Assembly (NCBI GenBank): GCA_025937075.1
Contig: JAICSD010000049.1
Location: forward strand, 1-15,325
DNA length: 15,325 nt
Direction: 5' to 3'
From: Vicinamibacteria bacterium
Lineage (GTDB): Bacteria > Acidobacteriota > Vicinamibacteria > Vicinamibacterales > 2-12-FULL-66-21
In this document: positions 6,990 through 13,533 of the stretch, piece after piece
Numbering within the stretch: the stretch's first letter is position 1
Layout of the letters: each line of letters starts with the position of its first letter
Notes under the pieces: model-generated
Databases searched by the model: none
What the model saw: only the letters and a program-made list of their open reading frames with translations
Told to the model about the DNA's origin: nothing
Translations under genes and position numbers: made by a program

Positions 6990-7623
6990 TCTTCCGCCTG
7001 AAGGCGGAAGCCACGAAGGCGGAAGGTACACGTTCGCCTTTGCCATCACCGGCGCGAGCGGCGCCGCGTACGCCATGCGCACGATGGCGGCTCTCCTCGA
7101 GCGCAACTGCCACCTGGAGCTCGTGATTTCCGAGTACGGACGCCGGCTGCTGCGCGACGAGCTGGGTGAGAAGGCCTCCGTCGATCGGCTCCGCGATTAT
7201 CTCGTGGAGCGGTACGGACCGGCGGCCGCGGCGGGCAGCTTCACGCTTCTCAGCAACAAGGACCTTGGTGCCACGATCGCCAGCGGCAGCCACGAGTGCG
7301 ACGGTATGGTCATCGTGCCGTGCTCGATGAAGACGCTCGCAGGCGTCGCACACGGCCTCTCGCGCAACCTGATCGAGCGCGCGGCCGACGTGATGCTGAA
7401 GGAGCGGAAGCGCCTGATCATCGTGCCGCGCGAGACGCCGATGAGCCTCCCGCAGCTCCGCAACATGGTGCTCTGCGCAGAAGCAGGTGCGATGATCATG
7501 CCCGCGATGCCGGCGTTCTATCAGATGCCCAGGACGCTCGACGACCTTGCCGACTTCATGGCGGGAAAGATCCTCGCGTCGCTCGGATTCCAGCAGACAT
7601 TGTACCCGGCGTGGAAGGCCTGA
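6979..7623 (+). CDS. ubiX: Flavin prenyltransferase UbiX family
   Basis: UbiX joins dimethylallyl phosphate to FMN to make prenylated FMN for UbiD-type decarboxylases; here that would serve decarboxylation of the prenylated naphthoate in menaquinone synthesis. Family motifs are FAITGASGAAYAMR (FMN-binding, residues 21-34), the LVISEYGRRLL strand, IVPCSMKTLAGVAHGLSRNLIERAADVMLKE in successive segments, the LIIVPRETP loop and MIMPAMPAFYQMP near the end. Length is 214 residues, a little over the usual ~190-200. The excess is an atypical N-terminus (MSGDLPPEGGSHEGGRYT) encoded by the repeat element at 6991-7026. No other start codon lies between ATG 6979 and the conserved FAITGASG. No ubiD is visible nearby. 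Confidence 0.92.
   Translation: MSGDLPPEGGSHEGGRYTFAFAITGASGAAYAMRTMAALLERNCHLELVISEYGRRLLRDELGEKASVDRLRDYLVERYGPAAAAGSFTLLSNKDLGATIASGSHECDGMVIVPCSMKTLAGVAHGLSRNLIERAADVMLKERKRLIIVPRETPMSLPQLRNMVLCAEAGAMIMPAMPAFYQMPRTLDDLADFMAGKILASLGFQQTLYPAWKA
6991..7026 (+). repeat. CTGAAG-loop hairpin and GAAGGCGGAAG direct repeat inside the ubiX 5' end (family member c)
   Basis: CTTCCGCCT (6991-6999) and AGGCGGAAG (7002-7010) form a perfect 9-base inverted repeat. A partial second copy of the right arm follows (GAAGGCGGAAG at 7015-7025, compared with GAAGGCGGAAG at 7000-7010). The element begins at the TGA stop of the prenyltransferase gene (TGATC). The loop CTGAAG and the adjoining stop codon are shared with the hairpins at 599 and 12791. 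It is translated as part of UbiX (PPEGGSHEGG). Confidence 0.8.
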
Positions 7624-7637
7624 CGAGGCCGCAAGCG

Positions 7638-8354
7638 GTGCAGACCGTCGACAAGTCTCCCGACCGGATCGCCGCGATGTTCGACGCGATCGCGGGCAAA
7701 TACGACTTCCTCAATCACTTCCTGAGCGCGGGGCTCGACACACGCTGGCGCGCGCGGGCCGTCAGCGAGCTCCACTTGGCGTCCGACGCGCGTGTCCTGG
7801 ACTTGTGCACGGGGACAGGCGACCTGGCGATTGCGGCATCGCGGGCCGCACCACGGGCGCGGATTCTGGGAGTGGACTTCGCGGGAGCGATGCTTCGCCT
7901 CGGGCTCGAGAAGCTGCGCGCGCGTGTGCTCGACCGCCGGATTTCGCTGGTCCAGGGGGACGCGACGAAGATCCCCGTCCGCGCCGGCTGGGCCGATGCC
8001 GCGACGATCGGGTTCGGCATCCGCAACGTCGCGGACCCCGGTGCGGCGCTGCGCGAGCTGGCGCGCGTGCTCGCGCCGGGCGGACGGCTCGCGATCCTCG
8101 AGTTTGGCGAGCCGGTTATCCCGGGCATTCGATCCATCTACAACTGGTACTTCCGGAGCGTCCTTCCACGGCTCGGACGCCTCGTCTCGAAGCATCAGAG
8201 CGCCTACTCGTACCTCCCCGCGTCCGTGGGAAGCTTTCCGCCTCCAGCCGAGTTCGCCGCCACCATTTCTTCACATGGCTTTACGGACGTCCGCGCCGTC
8301 CCCATGAGCCTCGGCATCGTCTATCTGTATACGGCCAGGAGACGAAGCGATTAA
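7638..8354 (+). CDS. menG: UbiE/MenG methyltransferase (demethylmenaquinone C-methylation)
   Basis: This SAM-dependent C-methyltransferase carries out the last step of menaquinone synthesis, methylating demethylmenaquinone (UbiE also acts in ubiquinone synthesis elsewhere). The 238-residue product shows family signature 1, KYDFLNHFLSAGLDTRWR (21-38), SAM-binding motif I VLDLCTGTGDLA (53-64), the VDFAGAMLRLG ribose-binding strand, GFGIRNVAD, and signature 2 RVLAPGGRLAILEF. It then has the YSYLPASVGSFP and FTDVRAVPMSLGIVYLY endings typical of UbiE. GTG 7638 is preferred because GAGG sits nine bases upstream (7625-7628) and it opens with MQTVDKSPDRIAAMFDAIA. GTG 7611, overlapping the ubiX stop, is an alternative that adds nine residues. 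It closes the menaquinone block. Confidence 0.93.
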   Translation: MQTVDKSPDRIAAMFDAIAGKYDFLNHFLSAGLDTRWRARAVSELHLASDARVLDLCTGTGDLAIAASRAAPRARILGVDFAGAMLRLGLEKLRARVLDRRISLVQGDATKIPVRAGWADAATIGFGIRNVADPGAALRELARVLAPGGRLAILEFGEPVIPGIRSIYNWYFRSVLPRLGRLVSKHQSAYSYLPASVGSFPPPAEFAATISSHGFTDVRAVPMSLGIVYLYTARRRSD

Positions 8355-8356
8355 TT

Positions 8357-8388
8357 CCGCGTCAGTCCGCGTCTCCAGCGGCTATAAT
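8357..8388 (+). promoter_or_regulatory. Probable promoter of the tonB-miaA-deoB unit with direct repeats
   Basis: TATAAT at 8383-8388 is a consensus -10 box and predicts a transcript start near 8395, ten bases before the tonB ATG. No clear -35 hexamer is visible. In its place are two copies of CCGCGTC (8357-8363 and 8367-8373) exactly 10 bases apart, one helical turn, which could be an activator site. The -10 context GCTATAAT is the same as in the promoter at 12875. Confidence 0.55.
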
Positions 8389-8404
8389 CGAACCTAAGTC
8401 CCTG

Positions 8405-9376
8405 ATGTACTTCGATTTCGAGGATCTCCGCCCAGAGACCCCCTCGCTGGTGAGTCCGATCTCTCGGCGGGAAGGCGTACTCCTGTCGATCATCGCGCAT
8501 CTGGGATTTGTCATCCTCCTGATTATCTGGCCGCACCTGCCATTCGTGCGCGCGATGGCCGAGCGGCAGGAGCAGGCGCTCGAGGCGCAGCGGCAGAAGC
8601 AGCAAGAGGATCTGCGCAACCGCGCGCAGTTCGTGTTCGTCGCGCCCAAGGTCGATATCCAAACCAAGGTTCCTCCGAAGCTGGCGGAGCTGTCGGACAA
8701 GAACAGGCGCGCGCGAACGGTCGAACGATCGGCGGCGCCGAAGAACAGCGTGGCGCTGTCGCGCGGCAATTCGCCCGAAAAGGTCGAGGCGGACGCTCCG
8801 GGGAAGCCGACCGAGCCCGAACCTGCGGCCCCTCCGCCGGGGGCGGGCAATCCGAGTCCGGCCGCGCCGTCCAATTCGAACGCGATGACGCTCCCGGACG
8901 CCCCGACGGGCACCATCGCGAAGAATGACGACGCCGCGCGCAATGGCACCCGAGGCCCCGCCGTCGGCGTCCTGAGCGAGGCGATCCGCAACGTGCAGCG
9001 CTACTCCAAGGGGGACACGCTGCAGAATTTGCAGGGGAACGGCGATTTCGGCCCGTCGATTCAGTTCGACACGAAAGGCGTCGAATTCGGGCCGTGGCTG
9101 CGCCGCTTCGTCGCGCAGATTCGGCGCAACTGGTTCGTGCCCTACGCCGCCATGTCCCTTCACGGGCACGTCGTCCTCACGTTTTTCGTACACAAGGACG
9201 GCTCGATCACCGACCTGCAGGTGCTGCGCCCGTCGTCGATCGACGCGTTCACCAATTCCGCCTTCAACGCGATCAAGTCGTCCAATCCGACGATGCCGCT
9301 GCCTCCGGAATATCCGGACGACAAGGCGTTCTTCACGGTGACGTTCTACTTCAACGAAAACCCGCCGTCAGAATGA
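8405..9376 (+). CDS. TonB/TolA-type energy transducer
   Basis: This 323-residue inner-membrane protein spans the periplasm. A short cytoplasmic N-terminus leads to one membrane helix at about residues 24-42 (GVLLSIIAHLGFVILLIIW) that carries the Ser-x3-His pair (Ser28, His32) used by TonB to contact ExbB/ExbD. A charged, likely coiled-coil stretch follows (AERQEQALEAQRQKQQEDLRN). Next is a Pro/Ala-rich linker with EPEPAAPPPGAGNPSPAAPS, and a C-terminal TonB/TolA-like domain with a WLRRFVAQIRRNWFVP helix and VVLTFFVHKDGSITDLQVLRPS. The RRNWFVP and PLPPEYP features look closer to the TolA C-terminal form. No exbB or exbD genes are in view. Its start has a consensus -10 upstream, and its stop overlaps the next ATG (ATGA). 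Confidence 0.88.
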   Translation: MYFDFEDLRPETPSLVSPISRREGVLLSIIAHLGFVILLIIWPHLPFVRAMAERQEQALEAQRQKQQEDLRNRAQFVFVAPKVDIQTKVPPKLAELSDKNRRARTVERSAAPKNSVALSRGNSPEKVEADAPGKPTEPEPAAPPPGAGNPSPAAPSNSNAMTLPDAPTGTIAKNDDAARNGTRGPAVGVLSEAIRNVQRYSKGDTLQNLQGNGDFGPSIQFDTKGVEFGPWLRRFVAQIRRNWFVPYAAMSLHGHVVLTFFVHKDGSITDLQVLRPSSIDAFTNSAFNAIKSSNPTMPLPPEYPDDKAFFTVTFYFNENPPSE

Positions 9377-9465
9377 CGAGGCCAACGCGCGCGCAGCAGG
9401 TCGGGCTGTTCGTGATCCTGACGGCGCTGGCGATCTACACGTTCGCGCGCGTGCTCTGGCGGTGA
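9373..9465 (+). CDS. 30-residue single-helix membrane microprotein
   Basis: The ORF MTRPTRAQQVGLFVILTALA followed by IYTFARVLWR has a basic N-terminus, one hydrophobic helix (about residues 10-27) and a C-terminal Arg, the pattern of a small inner-membrane protein with its C-terminus outside or at the interface. It starts at an ATG that overlaps the tonB stop (ATGA) and ends in a TGA that overlaps the miaA GTG (GTGA), so it fills the gap between the two genes exactly. This arrangement argues for real, coupled translation. I do not recognise a family. A role with the upstream transducer is only a guess. Confidence 0.65.
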   Translation: MTRPTRAQQVGLFVILTALAIYTFARVLWR

Positions 9466-10409
9466 GCGCGCGGCTGCCGCTCGTCGCGATTGTCGGACCG
9501 ACCGCGACGGGCAAGAGCGCGCTTGGCCTCGCGCTCGCCGACGAGTTTGGCGGCGAGATCGTGAGCTGCGACTCGACGGCGGTCTATCGGGGATTCGACA
9601 TCGGCACCGACAAGGTTCCCGTTTCCGAGCAGCGCGGCATTCCGCATCACATGGTGGACGTGGCCGAGCCCACGGAGGAGTACTCCGCGGCTCGCTACGC
9701 GCGCGAAGCGGCGCAGGTAATCCGCGGCATCTCCGCACGCGGACGGCTTCCGATTCTCGTCGGAGGGACGGGCTTCTACTACCGCGCGTTGACGCGGGGG
9801 TTGTTCGACGGGCCTGCGCGTAACGAGCCGTTGCGCCGTCGTCTCGAGCGTGTGGCCGAACGGCGCGGACCCGAGCGCCTGCACCGCTGGCTTGCATCCG
9901 TCGATCCCGGATCAGCGCAGCGGATTCAGCCTCGTGACGTCAAGCGTCTCGTGCGCGCGCTCGAGGTCTGGCTGATGACGGGCCGTCCGCTGACGGATCA
10001 CTTCGCGGAGACGAAGGCGCCCTTACCGGAATACGATGTGACGGCGTTTGCCCTTCGCATCTCGCGCGAGGAGACGGCGGAGCGCGTCAGTCGCCGCGTC
10101 GATCAGCAGTTCGCGCGCGGGCTGCTGAACGAGATCCGCTGGCTGCTCGCACGTGGCGTTCCGGAAACGGCGCTGCCGTTCACCGGACTCGTCTATCGTC
10201 AAGCGCTGGAGCACTTGGATGGTGTGCGCGACGAGGCCGAAACGCGCGCGTTGATCGTTCGCGAAAACCGGCAGTATTCCAAGCGGCAGTTGATCTGGTT
10301 CAAAAAGGAGCCTAACCTGCAGTGGATCCACGCGGCGGGCGAGGGTTCGGAGACGTTCGACACCGTCGCCGCCGCGATTCGTACGCACCTGACATCCTTG
10401 CGTACGTAG
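9462..10409 (+). CDS. miaA: tRNA dimethylallyltransferase MiaA
   Basis: MiaA transfers a dimethylallyl group to the N6 of A37 in tRNAs that read codons starting with U. The 315-residue product begins with the P-loop GPTATGKSALG (residues 12-22), followed by EIVSCDSTAVYRGFDIGTDK (general-base Asp), HHMVDVAEPTEEYSAARY, the LVGGTGFYYRAL segment, QRIQPRDVKRLVRALEV and, late, RENRQYSKRQLIWFKKEP, all standard MiaA features. The usual (I/G)-G-Y-(R/K)-(Q/E) motif reads LVYRQA, a mild variation. The GTG at 9462 overlaps the microprotein stop (GTGA) and places the P-loop at the normal distance from the N-terminus. deoB follows after 7 bases. Confidence 0.96.
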   Translation: MSARLPLVAIVGPTATGKSALGLALADEFGGEIVSCDSTAVYRGFDIGTDKVPVSEQRGIPHHMVDVAEPTEEYSAARYAREAAQVIRGISARGRLPILVGGTGFYYRALTRGLFDGPARNEPLRRRLERVAERRGPERLHRWLASVDPGSAQRIQPRDVKRLVRALEVWLMTGRPLTDHFAETKAPLPEYDVTAFALRISREETAERVSRRVDQQFARGLLNEIRWLLARGVPETALPFTGLVYRQALEHLDGVRDEAETRALIVRENRQYSKRQLIWFKKEPNLQWIHAAGEGSETFDTVAAAIRTHLTSLRT

Positions 10410-10416
10410 CTCCACC

Positions 10417-11586
10417 ATGCTTCCCACTCGCGCGATTCTCATCGTCCTCGACAGCGTTGGCGCGGGTGAGCTGCCCGACGCCGACCGATACGGCGATCGC
10501 GGGAGCGACACACTCGGGAACCTGGCCGCGCGCATTCCGCTCGCGCTGCCCGGGCTTCGATCCTTGGGCCTTGCGAAGGTGGCCCGGATAGGCGCCGCCG
10601 CGGCCGATGACACCCGCGGCGCTTTCGGACGAATGGCGGAGCGATCGCCCGGGAAGGATTCGGTGACCGGCCACTGGGAGATCGCCGGGATCGTCCTGCC
10701 GCGCGCGTTTCCGACTTTCCCCGATGGCTTCCCGCCGGAGCTGATGCACCCGTTCGAGGCACGCATCGGCCGGGGAACGCTGGGCAACAAGGCTGCGTCG
10801 GGCACTGTGATCATCGACGAGCTCGGCGCGGAGCACGTCCGGACCGCCAAGCCGATTGTGTATACGTCGGCCGACAGCGTGTTCCAGATCGCCGCGCACG
10901 AGGAGGTGAGTCCTGTCCCCGAGCTTTATCGCATCTGCGAGATCGCGTACGAGCTCGCCGCTGAGGGCTACGGCATCGGCCGCGTCATTGCGCGCCCGTT
11001 CGTCGGTAGTCCAGGCGCGTTCGTCCGCACGAGCAACCGCCACGACTACGCGCTGCCGCCCAGCAGCCGGACGCTGCTGGATGCGATGGTCGACGCCGGT
11101 CATCAGGTGATTGCAATCGGCAAGGTCCAGGACCTGTTTGCCGGACGCGGCATCACGCGCGCGGTGCACACGACGAGCGACGATCACGGGATGGACGAAG
11201 TGGAGAAGGCGATGGAGGATGTGGGCGCGGGCCTGATCTTCGCGAATCTCGTCGACTTCGACACGCAGTTCGGGCATCGCAACGACCCCGCGGGATACGC
11301 GGCAAACCTGGAGCGGTTCGATGCGCGCCTCACATTATTGCTGCCGCAGCTCCATCCCGGTGACGTGCTGATCATCACCGCCGATCACGGCAACGACCCG
11401 ACGACGCCAAGCACCGATCACTCGCGCGAGCACGTGCCGCTGCTCGTGACGGGGAGCGCCGTTCGGACCGGTGTGGATCTCGGCGTCCGTGAGACGTTCG
11501 CGGACCTGGGGCAGACCCTCGCTGAGCTGTTCGGCGTGAGTCCGCTCGCGAACGGCACGAGCTTTCTGCGTGACCTGCTCGACTAA
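10417..11586 (+). CDS. deoB: Phosphopentomutase DeoB
   Basis: DeoB interconverts (deoxy)ribose 1-phosphate and 5-phosphate in nucleoside salvage. It belongs to the alkaline-phosphatase superfamily and uses two Mn2+ ions. The 389-residue product shows the first metal aspartate in ILIVLDSVGAGELPDA (Asp12), GSDTLGN, and the phospho-acceptor Thr84 in GKDSVTGHWEIAG. It also has GTLGNKAASGT, VYTSADSVFQIAAHE, ARPFVG, and the C-terminal metal ligands in NLVDFDTQFGHRND, ITADHGNDPTTPSTDHSREHVPLL. It is probably co-transcribed with tonB, the microprotein and miaA, being 7 bases after miaA, although no Shine-Dalgarno sequence is seen before the ATG. Confidence 0.97.
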   Translation: MLPTRAILIVLDSVGAGELPDADRYGDRGSDTLGNLAARIPLALPGLRSLGLAKVARIGAAAADDTRGAFGRMAERSPGKDSVTGHWEIAGIVLPRAFPTFPDGFPPELMHPFEARIGRGTLGNKAASGTVIIDELGAEHVRTAKPIVYTSADSVFQIAAHEEVSPVPELYRICEIAYELAAEGYGIGRVIARPFVGSPGAFVRTSNRHDYALPPSSRTLLDAMVDAGHQVIAIGKVQDLFAGRGITRAVHTTSDDHGMDEVEKAMEDVGAGLIFANLVDFDTQFGHRNDPAGYAANLERFDARLTLLLPQLHPGDVLIITADHGNDPTTPSTDHSREHVPLLVTGSAVRTGVDLGVRETFADLGQTLAELFGVSPLANGTSFLRDLLD

Positions 11587-11600
11587 GCGGCGCGACCACG

Positions 11601-11702
11601 GATCTCACGCGGAGCACGCGATGAGCAGAGATCGCAGACGCGCCAGATTCTGGCGCCGGTGTCTTCGCGGTCTCTGCTCTTCTGCGGTCTCTGCGTGTGA
11701 TC
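11601..11702 (+). repeat. 102-base palindromic intergenic repeat
   Basis: Three nested arm pairs are visible. The outer pair is GATCTCACGCGGAG (11601-11614) with CTCTGCGTGTGATC (11689-11702), matching at 12 of 14. The middle pair is GAGCAGAGATCGC (11623-11635) with GCGGTCTCTGCTC (11667-11679), matching at 12 of 13 plus a wobble. The inner pair is GCGCCAG (11640-11646) with CTGGCGC (11650-11656) around ATT. The right half also repeats GCGGTCTCTGC in tandem (11667-11677 and 11685-11695). It fills most of the 171-base gap between deoB and the dGTPase gene. There is no U-tract. It resembles a dispersed, non-coding repeat rather than a gene. Confidence 0.8.
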
Positions 11703-11757
11703 GTCGTGACAGCGGCGATGCATCGTCGCGCCAACCTGTGATTAACTCTGAAGAAGG

Positions 11758-12789
11758 ATGAAGATTCGTGAGGATCTCGAAGCGCGCGAACGGCAATTCC
11801 TCGCGCCGCAGGCGGCGAAGAGCGCGGACACGCGAGGACGGCTGCATCCCGAGCGAGAGGATCCGATTCGGCCCGCGTTCCAGCGCGATCGTGACCGCAT
11901 CATCCACTGCAAGGCCTTCCGCCGGCTCAAACACAAGACGCAGGTCTTCTTCGCACCGACCGGCGATCACTACCGCACGCGCCTGACTCACACGCTCGAA
12001 GTGTCGCAGATCGCGCGCAGCATCGCGAAAGTGCTGCGCCTCAACGAGGAGCTCACCGAAGCGATCGCCCTCGGGCACGATCTCGGGCACACCCCGTTCG
12101 GCCACGCCGGCGAGCGCGTGCTTCAGTCGCTCGTACCCGGCGGCTTCGAACACTACGAGCAAAGCCTCCGCATCGTCGACAAGCTGGAGAACGACGGTCA
12201 GGGGCTCAATCTGACGTGGGAAGTGCGCGACGGCATCGCACGGCACTCGAAGGGTAAGCACGGCGTCCCCGTCGGCGCCGACACCGCGCATCGCGCGAGC
12301 ACCATCGAAGGGCAGATTGCGCGTGTGGCGGACATCATCGCCTACGTCAATCACGATATCGACGATGCGATCAGGGCGGGGCTGCTGAAGGTCGAAGATC
12401 TGCCGCGGGATCGCACGAAGGTTCTCGGATCCTCATCGTCCGAACGTATCGGCACGATGGTGTCCGACGTCGTCGTGCAGACGTTGAATGCAGGGTTGTC
12501 GGAAGTGCGTATGAGCGATGAGGTGCTCGACGCGACGGTGGGGCTGCGGAGCTTTCTCTTCGATGCGGTCTACGAAAACGACATCGCGACGGCCGAGTTC
12601 AAGAAGGCCGCCGGCATTCTTGGCGGCCTATGGGAGAAGGTCAGGGAAAGCCCGGATGAGTTTCTCGATCGCCGCACGATTGAACAGGAGGGGCTTGACG
12701 CCGCCGCGCGCGATTTCGTCGCAGGCATGACGGATCGCTACGCGGTGAGCCTCTTCGAGCAGCTCTTCATTCCAAAGCCCTGGGCCTGA
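11758..12789 (+). CDS. dgt: dGTPase-like HD-domain triphosphohydrolase
   Basis: This 343-residue protein matches the shorter deoxyguanosinetriphosphate triphosphohydrolase-like group, which hydrolyses dNTPs to deoxynucleosides and triphosphate in vitro. Visible features are the opening REDLEARERQFLAPQAAKS, then FQRDRDRIIHCKAFRRLKHKTQVF, the HD-domain ligand His78 in RLTHTLEVSQIARSIA, the His107-Asp108 pair in ALGHDLGHTPFGHAGE, NLTWEVRDGIARHSKG, and the later metal-ligand region RVADIIAYVNHDIDDAIRAG. GAAGAAGG lies immediately before the ATG, unusually close for a Shine-Dalgarno sequence, but the N-terminal sequence supports this start. It stands alone between two repeat-containing gaps; the neighbouring nucleoside-salvage gene deoB makes a shared nucleotide role plausible. 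Confidence 0.93.
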   Translation: MKIREDLEARERQFLAPQAAKSADTRGRLHPEREDPIRPAFQRDRDRIIHCKAFRRLKHKTQVFFAPTGDHYRTRLTHTLEVSQIARSIAKVLRLNEELTEAIALGHDLGHTPFGHAGERVLQSLVPGGFEHYEQSLRIVDKLENDGQGLNLTWEVRDGIARHSKGKHGVPVGADTAHRASTIEGQIARVADIIAYVNHDIDDAIRAGLLKVEDLPRDRTKVLGSSSSERIGTMVSDVVVQTLNAGLSEVRMSDEVLDATVGLRSFLFDAVYENDIATAEFKKAAGILGGLWEKVRESPDEFLDRRTIEQEGLDAAARDFVAGMTDRYAVSLFEQLFIPKPWA

Positions 12790-12790
12790 T

Positions 12791-12810
12791 CGCGGAACTG
12801 AAGTTCCGCG
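12791..12810 (+). repeat. CTGAAG-loop hairpin (family member d)
   Basis: CGCGGAACT (12791-12799) and AGTTCCGCG (12802-12810) form a perfect 9-base inverted repeat around GA, with an effective loop CTGAAG. It begins one base after the TGA of the dGTPase gene (TGA-T-CGCGG), like the hairpins at 599 and 6991. No U-tract follows. Confidence 0.8.
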
Positions 12811-12874
12811 CTGCGAGTCCCGCCCCGCCGACGCACACCCACCCGCGCCCGTGCCCCCACCCGCAAATATCAGC

Positions 12875-12880
12875 TATAAT
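12875..12880 (+). promoter_or_regulatory. Consensus -10 box of the yceD-rpmF-plsX-fabD unit
   Basis: TATAAT in the context GCTATAATAA predicts a transcript start near 12887, about 30 bases before the yceD ATG. No convincing -35 hexamer is seen 17 bases upstream (GTGCCC region). It is the second GCTATAAT promoter in the window. Confidence 0.6.
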
Positions 12881-12889
12881 AAGGGGTTT

Positions 12890-12905
12890 GCGCCCGTGAG
12901 GGCGC
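12890..12905 (+). promoter_or_regulatory. GNRA-tetraloop hairpin in the 5' leader of yceD
   Basis: GCGCCC (12890-12895) and GGGCGC (12900-12905) pair perfectly around GTGA, which is a GNRA tetraloop in RNA. It would lie within a few bases of the predicted transcript start and 12 bases before the start codon, so it could protect the 5' end or influence ribosome access. Confidence 0.55.
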
Positions 12906-12917
12906 GCCCGGCAGTTC

Positions 12918-13469
12918 ATGATGCGACTGGATCTTCGGCAGCTCGGCCGGCACGGCAGGACCGACGAACACGTCGAACGCACGTTCGCCCCAGACGCGTT
13001 CACTGCGGGTCCGGAAGACGACGACTACCGAATCGCCGCGCCGGTCCACCTCGTCATGGATGTGCGCAAGGAGCGCGATGCGTATCGCGTGACGGGGCAG
13101 GTGCAGACGCGTCTCGAGCTGGAGTGCGGAAGGTGCCTCGAACCGTTCGAGATTCCCGTCGAGAGCGCCTTCGAGTTGCGCTACGTCCCCGCGGCACAGA
13201 ACGCCGGCGAGGGTGAACGCGAGATCGAAGAAGACGATTTGACGACGGCGTATTACAAGGACGAGACGCTGGATCTCGAAGAGCTGATGCGCGAGCAGTT
13301 TCAGCTCGCGCTGCCGATGAAGCCGCTCTGCTCGGAGGACTGCAAGGGCCTGTGCCCCGAGTGCGGCGCGAACTTGAATCGGACGACGTGCGAGTGCGCG
13401 CCGAAGTGGGAAGATCCGCGGCTGGACGCGCTCAGGAGCCTTCTAAAGGCGACCAAGCAAACACAATGA
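12918..13469 (+). CDS. yceD: YceD/DUF177 family protein
   Basis: DUF177 proteins are small and widely conserved next to rpmF; the E. coli member YceD and plant homologues have been linked to 23S rRNA accumulation. The 183-residue product has a Cys pair in LELECGRCLEPFEIPVESAFELRY, an acidic middle (GEGEREIEEDDLTTAYYKDETLDLEELMREQFQLALPMKPLC in consecutive segments) and a C-terminal Cys cluster (LCSEDCKGLCPECGANL followed by TTCECAP), probably a zinc site. ATG 12918 is directly followed by a second ATG at 12921, and either could be used. A -10 box and a tetraloop hairpin lie upstream. rpmF follows after a 64-base leader. Confidence 0.9.
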   Translation: MMRLDLRQLGRHGRTDEHVERTFAPDAFTAGPEDDDYRIAAPVHLVMDVRKERDAYRVTGQVQTRLELECGRCLEPFEIPVESAFELRYVPAAQNAGEGEREIEEDDLTTAYYKDETLDLEELMREQFQLALPMKPLCSEDCKGLCPECGANLNRTTCECAPKWEDPRLDALRSLLKATKQTQ

Positions 13470-13471
13470 CC

Positions 13472-13502
13472 GGGAGGTGGGGAACGTGAAAGGGGCCCCA
13501 CC
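13472..13502 (+). promoter_or_regulatory. Hairpin and upstream Shine-Dalgarno in the rpmF leader
   Basis: GGTGGGG (13476-13482) pairs with CCCCACC (13496-13502) across a 13-base loop. The left arm overlaps the Shine-Dalgarno-like GGGAGG (13472-13477), which stands eight bases before a GTG (13486) in frame with rpmF. A second ribosome site, AAAGGAGA (13516-13523), serves ATG 13534. The folded leader would mask the upstream site but not the downstream one. Confidence 0.5.
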
Positions 13503-13533
13503 GAGCGAAGTAAAAAAAGGAGAACTGACGTTC

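Noticed and set aside
11570..11761. 63-codon ORF in the gap between deoB and dgt
   Set aside because: It lies almost wholly within the 102-base palindromic repeat and has an Arg/Ser/Cys-rich translation without features; the repeat explains the open frame.
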